Source of the DNA: Oceanospirillaceae bacterium
Lineage (GTDB): Bacteria > Pseudomonadota > Gammaproteobacteria > Pseudomonadales > Balneatricaceae
Direction: 5' to 3'
Assembly: GCA_013215505.1 (NCBI GenBank)
Contig: JABSQZ010000001.1
Location: 676,881 to 740,880, forward strand
Length of the DNA: 64,000 nucleotides
Below the pieces are notes generated by a model, which was given only the letters and a program-made list of their open reading frames with translations, had not been told where the DNA came from and made no database searches. Made by a program: the position numbers and the translations under genes. Positions 1-8,610 of the stretch are shown here, piece by piece. Every line of letters begins with the position of its first letter. Within the stretch, counting starts at the first letter, position 1.

Positions 1-58
1 CTTTAATGTTTTGAAACTCACGACTAGCTACTTACTACTTACGACTGTCGCCCCGCGA

Positions 59-574
59 CTACCTCCAGCGCCTTTGACTGCGACCCGAAACCCCGGCCAT
101 CTTCACCAAACCCGCCCTGGTATGTGCATGACAAACCGCAATTGCCAATGCATCGGCAGCGTCTTCCTGGGGAAGTCCGGGTAGCTTTAGCATTCTGGCG
201 ATCATGTGCTGCACTTGCGATTTATCTGCCCCACCATTACCGACCACCGCCTGTTTTACTTTGCGCGCTGCATACTCGTATACCTCCAGGCTCTGTTGAG
301 TAGCAGCGACGATAGCTGCGCCCCTGGCCTGGCCCAACTTGAGCGCAGAGTCGGCATTTTTAGCCATAAATACTTGCTCTATAGCAAATTCTTGTGGCGA
401 ATACATTTCAATCACTTGAGTAACACTGGCAAAGATCTGATTAAGCCGGTCAGCCAGATCACCATCTTTCATGCGAATGCAGCCACTGGCAATGTATTCA
501 TTTTTACTGCCGACATTATTGATAACGCCGTAACCGGTAATTCGTGAACCGGGGTCTATACCAAGAATTATCAT
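59..574 (-). CDS. ruvC: Crossover junction endodeoxyribonuclease RuvC
   Basis: This is a full-length RuvC of 171 residues, the Holliday-junction resolvase that cuts four-way junctions with RuvAB. The N-terminus [11 protein letters not shown] carries the first catalytic aspartate, D7. E66 lies in IEQVF, and D138 and D141 lie in EDAADALA, completing the acidic metal-binding quartet. The usual ruvA and ruvB partners would lie beyond the left edge and cannot be checked. The arginine-rich C-terminus RSQRRWR is typical of the family. Identification is secure. Confidence 0.97.
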   Translation of the reverse strand: MIILGIDPGSRITGYGVINNVGSKNEYIASGCIRMKDGDLADRLNQIFASVTQVIEMYSPQEFAIEQVFMAKNADSALKLGQARGAAIVAATQQSLEVYEYAARKVKQAVVGNGGADKSQVQHMIARMLKLPGLPQEDAADALAIAVCHAHTRAGLVKMAGVSGRSQRRWR

Positions 575-732
575 CTATTCAATCTAATCCGATAAATTTA
601 TCTTTTGCGTAACAGCCAATCACTTAACTAACCATAACTTATAAAAGCATTAATTCGCAGCGAGCCCCAAAACCCCGGTTAAGGAACCAGTAAACAAGCC
701 CCTTAGGGTAAGCTCTTATGCAACTAACTATT

Positions 733-1812
733 TTAGTTTACATAAACTCTTGGCACTCTCTTACTAACACCGGTAAACAGTGTGTATGGGATAGTCGCTG
801 CTGCATTAGCAACTTCTCCGACTGGCAAATTATTGCCCCACAACTCTACCTTAGAACCTATCTTAACATCGACTAAACCACTCACATCGACACTGACCAT
901 GTCCATAGAAATACGACCGGCAATTTTGGCTCGCTGCCCCGCCACAATAATGGGTGAGCCATTCGCTATATGCCGATCGTAACCATCGGCATACCCTATG
1001 GCAATAGTGGCAATTGTGCGGGGCTGATCACAGACAAAACTGGCGGCGTAACCAACGCTCTCGTTCAGAGCAACTTCTCTGATAGCGATAACTTCAGTAC
1101 TAAAGCTCATTGCCGGTTTGAGCTGGTCAGCATTTTCATGTGCCTGTGCAAAAGGAGAGGCACCGTACATCATCAAGCCGCATCTCACCCACTGCCGGTG
1201 ACTGGTTTCAATCGCTAAGATTGACGGTGAATTCGCCAGTGATTGCTCGGCATCTAAGCCTGCAACAGCCTGGTCAAAATATTCAATTTGCCGCTTAGAC
1301 ATGTCATTATCAAGCTCATCTGCGCAGGCCATATGTGACATAATAACGATCTCAGCCACGTTATCCATAGCAGTCAACTGTTGATAAACACTTTGTATTT
1401 CAGACCCATCTAAGCCCAATCTGTGCATACCTGAGTCGAGTTTCGGCCAGACATTAATTGGCCTAGATAGCTTGGCATCGCGGATCAGCTGAACTTGAAA
1501 GGTACTGTGTAGTGCCGTCCAAAAATCATTTTCAGCAATCACCGGTAATTCATCGGCGCTGAAAAAACCTTCCAGTAACAATATCGGAGCACTAATGCCA
1601 TTTTCTCTGAGCTCCAGAGCCTCTTCAATGCAGGCAACACCAAAAGCACTGACTAGTGGCTGTAGTCTCTGTGCCACTACAATTGCCCCGTGACCGTAGG
1701 CGTCCGCTTTTACTATAGCGATGGCCTTGGCGCCTTTAGCCAGTGACTTAGCTAATTTGAAATTATCTTCTATCGCCGATAAATCTATTACCGCTTGTGC
1801 CGCTCTTGCCAT
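733..1812 (-). CDS. alr: Alanine racemase, PLP-dependent
   Basis: This 359-residue protein has the two-domain alanine racemase layout. The PLP-binding lysine is K35 in VKADAYGHG. The opposing catalytic tyrosine is Y255 in ESVGYAAS, and the substrate-loop arginine lies in GMHRLGL. It interconverts L- and D-alanine for peptidoglycan synthesis or D-alanine breakdown. It lies 144 bp downstream of ridA on the same strand, with an Lrp-type regulator divergent from ridA. That grouping resembles dadRAX-type catabolic loci, so dadX is an alternative name. No dadA is visible here. Confidence 0.95.
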   Translation of the reverse strand: MARAAQAVIDLSAIEDNFKLAKSLAKGAKAIAIVKADAYGHGAIVVAQRLQPLVSAFGVACIEEALELRENGISAPILLLEGFFSADELPVIAENDFWTALHSTFQVQLIRDAKLSRPINVWPKLDSGMHRLGLDGSEIQSVYQQLTAMDNVAEIVIMSHMACADELDNDMSKRQIEYFDQAVAGLDAEQSLANSPSILAIETSHRQWVRCGLMMYGASPFAQAHENADQLKPAMSFSTEVIAIREVALNESVGYAASFVCDQPRTIATIAIGYADGYDRHIANGSPIIVAGQRAKIAGRISMDMVSVDVSGLVDVKIGSKVELWGNNLPVGEVANAAATIPYTLFTGVSKRVPRVYVN

Positions 1813-1956
1813 TGACTACTATCACCTTAATTGTACGCCCCAGCCAGAATAGTTGTGTTACATGCAAACAAGCCCGGCGCTCCTCTAAAGCTTTACAGCC
1901 CGCCGAGAAACAACTGAACGTATTTACCTGATCCCAACACCTGGCAGAAAAAATTA

Positions 1957-2343
1957 TTAACCAACCACCATGATGGCTTCGATTTCAATATCCACAGCTT
2001 TGGGCAGTGCTTTTACTTCATAAGCCGCTCTGGCTGGGTACGGCTGTTTAAAGTAGCGCGCCATGACTTCATTTACTTTGGCGAAGTTACCCAGATCAGC
2101 CATCAGAATAGTCAGCTTAGCTATATCATCCATAGAGCCACCAGCGGCTTCTGTAATCGCTTTTAAGTTTTCAAACACTCGCACAGCTTGCTCTTCAAAA
2201 CCACCTGCTACGATTTCCATTGTCTGTGGATCTAATGGGATCTGTCCAGAAATATAGACAGTGTTGCCAACTTTTACTGCTTGAGAATAAGTACCTATAG
2301 CTGCAGGAGCCTGATCAGTTGAAATAACACTACGATTTGCCAT
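1957..2343 (-). CDS. ridA: RidA family 2-iminobutanoate/2-iminopropanoate deaminase
   Basis: This 128-residue protein is a standard-length RidA (YjgF/UK114) enzyme. It hydrolyses reactive enamine/imine intermediates released by PLP enzymes such as threonine dehydratase. Visible family signatures are AIGTYSQAV near the N-terminus, YISGQIPLD, and the C-terminal PARAAYEV with the active-site arginine. It sits between alr and a divergent Lrp-type regulator. A role in protecting PLP enzymes, including the neighbouring racemase, fits but is inferred. Confidence 0.95.
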   Translation of the reverse strand: MANRSVISTDQAPAAIGTYSQAVKVGNTVYISGQIPLDPQTMEIVAGGFEEQAVRVFENLKAITEAAGGSMDDIAKLTILMADLGNFAKVNEVMARYFKQPYPARAAYEVKALPKAVDIEIEAIMVVG

Positions 2344-2782
2344 GCTCTATTCCTTGTATAATTTAACTATTAATTTTATTTCAAAAAAGCTTATCACAGC
2401 TGTACAGTAGTTTTGGCTGTTAATTTGTTAGCCAAGCTATGTTACCTCTGATTTTGAGAAGTCGAAAATACAGGGCCAGACCAACTATTACAATAATTTT
2501 CATTTAAAAAAAATGCTCCGATAAATACAATGTCTATTTAACCTCTTGCCGCTTGCCAGCCCAGCTTATCAACAAAACTTGAAAATAAAAAATTTGTTCT
2601 CTATCTGCATATCGACCATAGGATATGCCAGAGATAAGCTTAATAGATAGAGTTATTTATTGTGTTTTAGTTAAAAATTAGGTTTAATTGTGCCTTACAG
2701 AGAGCAGATGGATCTGATAATTCTTTCTAAAGTTTTACCTGGCAATCACCCGGTACTAATAATATAAAAGACTTGTAATACT
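2344..2782. promoter_or_regulatory. Divergent ridA/lrp intergenic region
   Basis: This AT-rich stretch separates ridA (minus) from the Lrp-type gene (plus) and contains no convincing gene. It must hold both promoters. Autoregulation and control of ridA-alr by Lrp binding here would be typical of the family, but no single operator stands out by eye. Confidence 0.45.
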
Positions 2783-3250
2783 ATGCGAAAACTTGACCGA
2801 ATAGACCGTAACATCCTCCGCATTCTACAGAACGATGGCAGAATCTCTTACACCGAACTGGCTGATAACGTCGGCCTGTCGACCACACCTTGTATTGAGC
2901 GTGTCAGAAGACTAGAAAAAGAAAAATTTATCGAAGGTTACTACGCCCGATTAAACCCCAAAACCTTGGGTTTTGACATGCTGGTCTTTGTAGAAATAGC
3001 ACTTTCATACCAATCCCCCGATGCTTTCGAAACTTTTAACGAAGCGGTAAAGCTGCTGCCTTATATCCAGGAATGCCATTTAGTCTCCGGGGATTCAGAT
3101 TATCTGCTTAAGGCGCGTATCCGAGATATGTCAGAATACCGCGCCCTACTCGGCGAGATGCTACTCACTTTGCCCGGTGTTAAAAACTCCAAGAGCTATA
3201 TCGTCATGGAAGAAGTCAAAGAGGGAGTTGGCTTGCCTATCAAGGCTTAA
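2783..3250 (+). CDS. lrp: Lrp/AsnC family transcriptional regulator
   Basis: This 155-residue protein has the Lrp architecture. An N-terminal winged helix-turn-helix (about residues 5-55, including NDGRISYTELADNVGLS) is followed by a RAM/AsnC ligand-binding domain ending in VMEEVKE. The protein opens with RKLDRIDRNILRILQ, as in leucine-responsive Lrp and DadR-like regulators. Divergence from ridA-alr suggests control of alanine metabolism. A global Lrp role cannot be excluded. A terminator follows at 3271-3298. Confidence 0.9.
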   Translation: MRKLDRIDRNILRILQNDGRISYTELADNVGLSTTPCIERVRRLEKEKFIEGYYARLNPKTLGFDMLVFVEIALSYQSPDAFETFNEAVKLLPYIQECHLVSGDSDYLLKARIRDMSEYRALLGEMLLTLPGVKNSKSYIVMEEVKEGVGLPIKA

Positions 3251-3270
3251 CAATACCCGATTAGACCGGC

Positions 3271-3298
3271 AAAGCCTGTAGTTTTCAGGCTTTGTTTT
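3271..3298 (+). terminator. Rho-independent terminator of lrp
   Basis: The stem AAAGCCTG/CAGGCTTT with a seven-base loop is followed by GTTTT, 20 bp after the lrp stop codon. Confidence 0.75.
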
Positions 3299-3452
3299 CC
3301 CCTCAATCTTGTTCCTCTCTGCTCTTACACCTCTGTTAGCTATTAGTTAAATTGCGACAATTAATGAATTTAAACTGATCGTTTTTCAAAAAATCATCCT
3401 TTTAGCGACACAATATAAGCATCTAATTAAAAAGCATCTTTTCTGTTACCTT

Positions 3453-3467
3453 TAGGAATAACTCCTA
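3453..3467 (+). promoter_or_regulatory. Palindromic upstream site of the first Csr/Rsm-like RNA
   Basis: TAGGA-ATAAC-TCCTA is a 15-bp inverted repeat whose last base lies 38 nt before the conserved GGAGAG RNA start. The same arms, the same five-base spacer and the same distance recur before the second RNA at 3985-3999. In known csr/rsm sRNA genes an upstream palindrome is bound by a GacA/UvrY-type response regulator, so that role is inferred here. Its sequence differs from the classical TGTAAG box. Confidence 0.6.
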
Positions 3468-3504
3468 TGTTTCTAAAGGATTACTTCACGCACAATAGCT
3501 TTAT

Positions 3505-3964
3505 GGAGAGTTAGGAAGGATCCTAAATTTTTCCAGGAATGGAAACTCACTTACTGCTCAAGGATGATGCAGTATCGGCAAGGATGTCGAAACTAGGTCT
3601 TGCAGGGATGCCTTTAAGACCGAACCCGCTATAAATACCAAAAAGACTGAATGGATTCTTTGTTTTCCCCGCAAAGGAAACAAACGCTCTACTACTCAGG
3701 GCAGAGTAGTAACGGCAAGGATGTCAAACCAAGATCTTAACAAGGACGATATTAAGATCGACTTTGTCAGAAATGCTGCAGTAAACCTTAGCCCAGGCTA
3801 AAATTTACTGCAGCAAATCCAGCAACGAACCATATAGAGATAGAACGGAATCTATATTTTCCAGGAATGGAAACTCAATATGCTACTCAAGGATTGAGTA
3901 GTATCGGCAGGGAAGTCGAAATCAAGGGCTCTGAAATGGATAACATTCGAGCCCTTTTATTTTG
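3505..3964 (+). ncRNA. Long CsrB/RsmZ-like CsrA-sequestering RNA (RNA1)
   Basis: This is a non-coding segment of about 460 nt built of successive short hairpins that show GGA in the loop. Examples are TTAGGA-AGGA-TCCTAA (3511-3526), TTTCC-AGGAAT-GGAAA (3530-3545), a TACTGC/GCAGTA stem with AAGGA in its loop (3552-3574), CGGC-AAGGAT-GTCG (3576-3589), GATCTTAA/TTAAGATC with CAAGGAC in its loop, and CTACTC-AAGGATT-GAGTAG. It ends in a GGGCTC/GAGCCC terminator with TTTT at 3926-3958. Such loop-presented ANGGA motifs are the hallmark of RNAs that titrate CsrA/RsmA. The hairpin cassette recurs three times internally, suggesting fusion of three units. It could also be two transcripts, but no internal terminator is seen. 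Confidence 0.8.
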
Positions 3965-3984
3965 TTTGTCATTTGTTAATTATT

Positions 3985-3999
3985 TAGGATTTTGTCCTA
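3985..3999 (+). promoter_or_regulatory. Palindromic upstream site of the second Csr/Rsm-like RNA
   Basis: TAGGA-TTTTG-TCCTA matches the arms of the site at 3453 and is followed, as there, by TGTTT. Its last base is 38 nt before GGAGAG at 4037. A CATTAT -10-like hexamer lies at 4023-4028. Confidence 0.6.
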
Positions 4000-4036
4000 T
4001 GTTTTTGCACTGATGATTAAAGCATTATTGACCCAT

Positions 4037-4168
4037 GGAGAGTTAGGAAGGATCCTTTAAATCTCAGGATGAGAAACTCAATATTACTACTCAAGGATGC
4101 AGTAGTATCGGCAAGGAAGTCGAACACAAGGGCTCACATATGGATATCATACGAGCCCTTTAATTTTT
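4037..4168 (+). ncRNA. Short RsmX/Y/Z-like CsrA-sequestering RNA (RNA2)
   Basis: This RNA of about 130 nt starts with GGAGAGTTAGGAAGGATCC and folds into hairpins with loops AGGAT (TCTC/GAGA, 4062-4074), AAGGA within a TACTAC/GTAGTA stem (4085-4107), and AAGGAA (CGGC/GTCG, 4109-4122). A GGGCTC/GAGCCC terminator at 4130-4158 is followed by a T-rich tract. Size and motif number match Pseudomonas RsmX/RsmY/RsmZ-class RNAs. The 5' end, the loops and the terminator are close copies of the ends of RNA1. Confidence 0.82.
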
Positions 4169-4287
4169 TAATCCATTGATAAATTATTAAATTTAGCATT
4201 AACAGCCAATAAAATGCACTTCAGAAAAAGACTAACAGCTTATGTACCGCAGTGTTTTATAATGTCATTACAGTAGCTGCTAGCATT

Positions 4288-4420
4288 GGAGGAGAGGTTT
4301 AGAAGGATCTGAAAAAGTCCCTGGATGGGGCCTCACATGCTACTCATGGACGCAGTGGTATCGACAGGGACAATCGAGAGCAAGGGCTCACATATGGACA
4401 TCATACGAGCCCTTTTATTT
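4288..4420 (+). ncRNA. Diverged Csr/Rsm-like RNA (RNA3)
   Basis: This third tandem copy keeps the hairpin order and the GGGCTC/GAGCCC-TTTT terminator (4384-4416). Its loops are altered: AGGA in the first hairpin, TGGAT within CCC/GGG, ATGGAC within the CTAC/GTGG stem, and CAGGGACAA within TCGA/TCGA. The TAGGA-N5-TCCTA palindrome of the other two copies is missing at the expected distance. It may be decaying, differently regulated or have weaker CsrA affinity. Confidence 0.7.
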
Positions 4421-4486
4421 TGCCTGTAATTCTTGTTAGGGCTGCTAATTAGCACAGCACAACTGCTCATACAAACGCGAACCAAA

Positions 4487-4516
4487 AAAAATGCCTATAT
4501 CACTATAGGCATTTTT
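4487..4516. terminator. Bidirectional terminator between the RNA array and tal
   Basis: AAAAATGCCTATA-TCAC-TATAGGCATTTTT is a perfect 13-bp stem with A and T runs on either side. It can end tal-side transcription on the minus strand and RNA-array read-through on the plus strand. Confidence 0.85.
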
Positions 4517-4573
4517 ATTGCGGCTAACACCGGCCATTTTTAATCATCGCCAATGCCAGCCCTTCGGCACTGT

Positions 4574-5527
4574 TTATAACTTAGCTAATAACTGCTCAAG
4601 TTTAATTTGATCGGCAACAAAGCCATCGATACCGGTCGATAATTTCTCATTGGCCATCGCATCACTCTTTAACTCACTGGCGAATGCAGCTTCATCGATA
4701 CTCTGCGCCGCTCTGTCTGAGGCCGCTGATTCAGGGGTCAATTGGCGCTCTAACGGCTCCATTAACTCATCCAGCTCCTGCATTAGCTGCGGGCTGATCG
4801 TCAGGCGATCACAACCTGCCAGCGCTTGAATTTCGCCGATGTTTCTAAAGCTGGCACCCATCACAATGGTCGAATAGTTATTGGCTTTATAAAAATTGTA
4901 GATGCTGGTCACTGACTGTACACCCGGGTCATTGCTACCAGAAAAATCTTTCTCTGGGAAACTGGCCTTGTACCAATCTAAAATTCTGCCGACAAATGGG
5001 GAGATTAAAAATACCCCGGCATCCGCACAGGCTGCCGCTTGACCAAAGCCAAACAGTAAGGTCAGATTACAATTGATACCCTCTTTCTCTAACTGCTTAG
5101 CAGCTTGAATCCCCTCCCAGGTCGAGGCTGTTTTGATCAGGATACGTTCATTGCTGATACCCGCCTGGTTGTACATATCAATAATCTGATGCGCACTCTT
5201 TAAAGTGCCTTGCACATCGTAGGAAAGCCTTGCGTCTACTTCAGTAGAAATACGACCTGGAACAATTTTTAAAATTTCCAAACCAATCAACACTGCCAGC
5301 TTTTGCGTCATATTGGCCAGTATTTGTGCATCGGAGCCACCTTGAACACGCGCCCAAACCTTAGCTTCATTCAATAGTGGCGTATAAGCGGGTAAGGCAC
5401 TGGCTTTTAATAACAGTGAAGGATTGGTAGTGGCATCCACAGGCGTAAACTGTTTGATCGCGGCAATATCACCGGTATCTGCGACAACTGTCGTAATTGC
5501 TTTTAACTGTTCTAATTGACTTGCCAT
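4574..5527 (-). CDS. tal: Transaldolase
   Basis: This 317-residue protein is a class I transaldolase of TalB length, transferring a dihydroxyacetone unit in the non-oxidative pentose phosphate pathway. The Schiff-base lysine is K132 in [11 protein letters not shown], and D17 in VADTGD is the acid/base residue. The substrate loop [10 protein letters not shown] is present. It lies 17 bp downstream of dusA on the same strand, so co-transcription is likely. A strong terminator follows. Confidence 0.97.
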   Translation of the reverse strand: MASQLEQLKAITTVVADTGDIAAIKQFTPVDATTNPSLLLKASALPAYTPLLNEAKVWARVQGGSDAQILANMTQKLAVLIGLEILKIVPGRISTEVDARLSYDVQGTLKSAHQIIDMYNQAGISNERILIKTASTWEGIQAAKQLEKEGINCNLTLLFGFGQAAACADAGVFLISPFVGRILDWYKASFPEKDFSGSNDPGVQSVTSIYNFYKANNYSTIVMGASFRNIGEIQALAGCDRLTISPQLMQELDELMEPLERQLTPESAASDRAAQSIDEAAFASELKSDAMANEKLSTGIDGFVADQIKLEQLLAKL

Positions 5528-5544
5528 GCTCTTCTTATCCTTAT

Positions 5545-6567
5545 TTATAAAAACGCTTCTACCCTGGCAAAAGCTTCATTTAACACATTAATACCAGCAT
5601 CCTTCTTGTATGCCTGTTCACTAATAACTCGTCTAAATTGTTTGCCACCACGCATACCGTGAAACAAACCTAGAATATGCCGGGTCACATAACTCAATGG
5701 CACGCCAGCACTAAGCTGCTGTTCAATGTAGGGTAACATGTTTTGTAGCACTTGCTGCCTAGTTATCACAGTAATATCTGCGCCGTAAAACAACTGGTCG
5801 ACCTCGGCTAAAATTGCATAGGGATTGTGATAGGCCTCGCGTCCGATCATCACCCCATCAATATGCTGCAAATGCTCTTTAGTCTCGGCAATGGTCTTGA
5901 TGCCACCATTGATAATAATTTCCAGCTGTGGGAAAGCACGCTTTAATCTATACACTCTGTCGTATTCCAGCGGCGGTACATCACGGTTTTGCTTAGGGCT
6001 TAGCCCTGCCAAAATCGCTTTGCGCGCATGTACGATAAAAGTACTACAGCCTGATTGCTTTACTGTCTCAACAAATTGATGCAACAGCTCATCAGAATCC
6101 AGATCATCAATGCCTAATCTGTGTTTTATCGTCACCGGAATACTGACTGCATCACGCATCGCCGCCAAACAATCTGCCACTATCTGTGGATGGCCCATCA
6201 AACAGGCGCCAATCATATTGTTCTGCACTCTGTCACTGGGGCAGCCGACATTTAAGTTAACTTCGTCGTAGCCATAATCTTCCGCCATTTTTGCACACAG
6301 GGCCAACTCTTGCGGATTACTCCCGCCCAACTGTAGAGCGATAGGATGCTCAGATTCGTTATAAGCCAGATGCCGATCTTTATCCCCATAAATCAGCGCC
6401 CCGGTAGTCACCATCTCGGTGTACAACAAAGTATTGCGACTAATCACTCTATGAAAGTGCCGACAGTGTTTATCTGTCCAATCCATCATAGGTGCAACGC
6501 TAATGGTTCGATCGACTGTATCTGTTGATTTTACTGCCTTTGAGCTTGTTTCTACTACTGTTTTCAA
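5545..6567 (-). CDS. dusA: tRNA-dihydrouridine(20/20a) synthase DusA
   Basis: This 340-residue flavoprotein reduces U20/U20a in the tRNA D-loop. It has the N-terminal [14 protein letters not shown] motif, the catalytic cysteine C109 in NVGCPSDRV, and the basic tRNA-binding C-terminal domain. The 5' end of dusA is a known insertion site for dusA-associated integrative elements. The first roughly 30 codons are duplicated at 14.5 kb and again, diverged, at 26.05 kb, so the present start probably belongs to the most recently inserted element. The reading frame is intact. Confidence 0.97.
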   Translation of the reverse strand: MKTVVETSSKAVKSTDTVDRTISVAPMMDWTDKHCRHFHRVISRNTLLYTEMVTTGALIYGDKDRHLAYNESEHPIALQLGGSNPQELALCAKMAEDYGYDEVNLNVGCPSDRVQNNMIGACLMGHPQIVADCLAAMRDAVSIPVTIKHRLGIDDLDSDELLHQFVETVKQSGCSTFIVHARKAILAGLSPKQNRDVPPLEYDRVYRLKRAFPQLEIIINGGIKTIAETKEHLQHIDGVMIGREAYHNPYAILAEVDQLFYGADITVITRQQVLQNMLPYIEQQLSAGVPLSYVTRHILGLFHGMRGGKQFRRVISEQAYKKDAGINVLNEAFARVEAFL

Positions 6568-6640
6568 AATCTGTTATACCGCTTGTTTAAGACTGATTTA
6601 CTAGTTTTGGGTATATCGCCACGATAACAAAGTACACAAC
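6483..6640. other. attL-like junction: dusA 5' end plus element-proximal sequence
   Basis: This segment covers codons 1 to about 28 of dusA and the leader up to the integrase remnant. It is nearly identical to 14524-14660, where the same sequence lies beside another integrase remnant. It is read as the left attachment junction of an integrative element targeting dusA. The exact crossover point is not fixed, but lies at or near ATGATGGAT in codons 27-29. Confidence 0.65.
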
Positions 6641-7098
6641 AAGTGCTGGAAAGCACAGGTACAAAGCCGATATACGCATCCGAAAAGGAGGCGAGATTAT
6701 ACACCGAGAATTACGAAGCTTCGAGAGAAAACGTTTAGCAGAAGACTGGACTACGGATAGAGAAGTACAATTGCAAGGGCATGTGAGCTTGGAAAGATCA
6801 GATATCAAGCGATTACTGTCGGTGAGATCGTTCTAGCGTTACATAAATCAATCGAGTCCGCTGATGGTTTTGGTCGTTCTAAAGCATTTGATTTAAAGAA
6901 CTGCAAACATGTCCGATGGCCGATCTGGCCGCAGTTTCTATTACCGCAAAAGATTTAATTGCCCATACACATTACAGGAAAGAAATCGGCGCAGGCCCCT
7001 ACGATTAATAACGATTATATTTGGCTCTCTGGCGCTTTCAAAGCAATACGGACCAGCGATGGAATACCCTTAGATTTAACTGTCTTTGAGGATGCTAG
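6641..7098 (+). pseudogene. Degenerate dusA-associated tyrosine integrase, N-terminal part
   Basis: Three frames in succession read like one phage integrase N-terminal region: ATITKYTTSAGKHRYKADIR, then ITVGEIVLALHKSIESADGF, then ITAKDLIAHTHYRKE and finally NDYIWLSGAFKAIRTSDGI up to VFEDARVI. The start codon is lost (a GCC where ATGGCT is found in the 14.7-kb copy) and at least two frameshifts separate the pieces. The catalytic C-terminal domain is absent because the sequence runs into an opposed capsid-protease remnant at about 7098. Position directly beside dusA fits the dusA-associated integrase group. Confidence 0.75.
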
Positions 7099-7434
7099 GG
7101 TAATTCCAGCACTGCAATGCATGTCATAACAAAGTGACCAAAGCGGTTTATCACTTTGGTCGACCAATGCTCGCAACTGGCGGGCAGTGTCAAAACAACC
7201 AACAACCTCACCACCTGGTGTATCGCAGTCCAGCATGATGCCCTTTACTTCAGGATCACCTAGGGCTAAAGAAAGTTGAGCAATAATGCCGTCATAACCG
7301 GTCATACCGCTATAAGGGCGTAAACGACCTAGCTCGTGGGTTAAACTTCCGCTGATTGATATCATTGCTACGCCATCAACAATTTCATAAGGACGTTCCC
7401 GATCACGACCTGGGGCGTAATTAGTGGCAGACAA
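7099..7434 (-). pseudogene. Phage S49-type capsid maturation protease remnant
   Basis: The reading frame covers about 110 residues of an S49 (signal-peptide-peptidase-like) phage head protease. It includes VDGVAMISISGSL, LRPYSGMTGYDGI, the stretch CDTPGGEV and YDMHCSAGITLAS, around the catalytic serine region. The frame continues to 7015 only by reading antisense through the integrase remnant, so the true C-terminal half is missing. Only a TTG start is available. Upstream traces (LMDADGRQLTGKKS in another frame, 7435-7500) look like more broken phage structural gene. Confidence 0.65.
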
Positions 7435-7518
7435 TCGGATTTTTTACCTGTTAATTGCCGCCCATCAGCATCCATTAAGGTATGGATATTTTTGTGGGCA
7501 GTGCTTAGCTGCTTCCCC

Positions 7519-7723
7519 CATGAGTTTATATGTAAACGCCCTACCCTTTGGCATCATAGAATGATATGAATTGAGAACAAAAAGTCGCCGCAAACGTACT
7601 TAGAAGACACTGCTTTTTGATATTGAAATGGTGAAGAGGCGTTTATAAGGCGCGTGACAAATAAAATCACATCTAACAGCTTGATTTAACTCAAAAATAA
7701 AATCAGCAGATCCCATCCATCAT
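7519..7723 (+). repeat. dusA-core-terminated repeat, copy A
   Basis: This is one of five direct copies of a roughly 205-bp repeat. Shared landmarks are a TTATATGTAAACGCC-like start, AGAATGA about 30 bp later, a CGCACTTAGAAG-like middle, TGATTTAACT, and the end GCAGATCCCATCCATCAT. The terminal CCATCCATCAT matches the dusA start-region core. Other copies are at 9102, 14337, 22201 and 23401. Confidence 0.75.
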
Positions 7724-8029
7724 TTATTTCTTACAAATAAACTGGCTGCTATTCACAACACATAGCAGACATTCATAATGTCTTTAATGCGAGGGTCATG
7801 AGAACAAGATATGCGCCTAGACGTATAGGATTTTAGCCGTCGTTACCCGCTGATAGATGTGTTAGACGATAGACGGATCTACCAATACCTCGGACAATCA
7901 GGAGTTCGAAGCCCAATGCAACGAAAAGTTACTATAAGATCAGATGCACTTTTTATTATTGAACTTACCAAGCAAGAAACGCAGGCATTCCCACGAGTTT
8001 ACATAACAGTCCTTGGTGAAGAATTCAGC
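7724..8029. other. Intergenic stretch after repeat copy A
   Basis: No convincing gene is visible. A 68-codon plus-strand frame at 7859-8065 overlaps the 3' end of the regulator on the other strand, lacks a recognisable ribosome site and matches nothing I recognise, so it is not called. Confidence 0.5.
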
Positions 8030-8569
8030 TTAGATAGTTTCAATTTTGGCTGCTCTACTGATTAGAACTCCAGCATTAGATGCCTGATACAGAGGGCGTG
8101 TAGGGATAATCGAGGGATCCACAATACGTTGAAGCCAGTGTTTTTCTTGCAATATCTTGATTGATTGAGATAGTGCACGATCGGTGATTTCACCCAAGTG
8201 GATTTTTATATCAGTGAAGTGCCTGGGATCTTGACTGACTGCCAAAATAGGAATAGTCCACGCTCGCCTGAGGATAATTCGATCATGTTGCTCAGGCACT
8301 GCTCTTCTTATTTTTTCAGAGAATATTGCAGCTTCCACTCCTTTAGCTGTTAGCCTGAATTCTGGCCGAAGGGGATGGCCATGCCCCGGATTTCTTTCTA
8401 GCAACCCAAAATCAGCAAGATGGCGCAAACTCTGCGCAAGCGCAGTTCGCCCCGCACCAGATGCCGATATCAATGATGCCTGTCGTCCTGGTGTTCCCAT
8501 ATAGAGTAAAGCGAGGATTTCCAGCGACCAGGCTCGTGATGTTATCTTGACAAGTGTATTTATGTTCAT
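8030..8569 (-). CDS. HxlR/MarR-like winged-helix transcriptional regulator
   Basis: This 179-residue protein appears to hold two winged-helix segments. The first (about residues 10-75) reads AWSLEILALLYMG and then SLRHLADFGLLERN; the second (about 100-165) reads LSQSIKILQEKHWLQR. The pattern resembles HxlR-type regulators. It is divergent from a VOC-family gene with only 41 bp between start codons, so it very likely controls that gene and itself. The ligand is unknown. Confidence 0.7.
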   Translation of the reverse strand: MNINTLVKITSRAWSLEILALLYMGTPGRQASLISASGAGRTALAQSLRHLADFGLLERNPGHGHPLRPEFRLTAKGVEAAIFSEKIRRAVPEQHDRIILRRAWTIPILAVSQDPRHFTDIKIHLGEITDRALSQSIKILQEKHWLQRIVDPSIIPTRPLYQASNAGVLISRAAKIETI

Positions 8570-8610
8570 TTAATATAGTTTATATATTTTACATACATAA
8601 GGAAAGACTT

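Noticed and set aside
3505-4420. CRISPR array
   Set aside because: The repeated blocks are irregular in spacing, fold into GGA-loop hairpins and end in terminators, which fits Csr/Rsm RNAs and not repeat-spacer units.
7015-7098. C-terminal 28 codons of the S49 frame
   Set aside because: They are antisense to an integrase remnant that aligns well on the plus strand (NDYIWLSGAFKAIRTSDGI), so they are not protease sequence.
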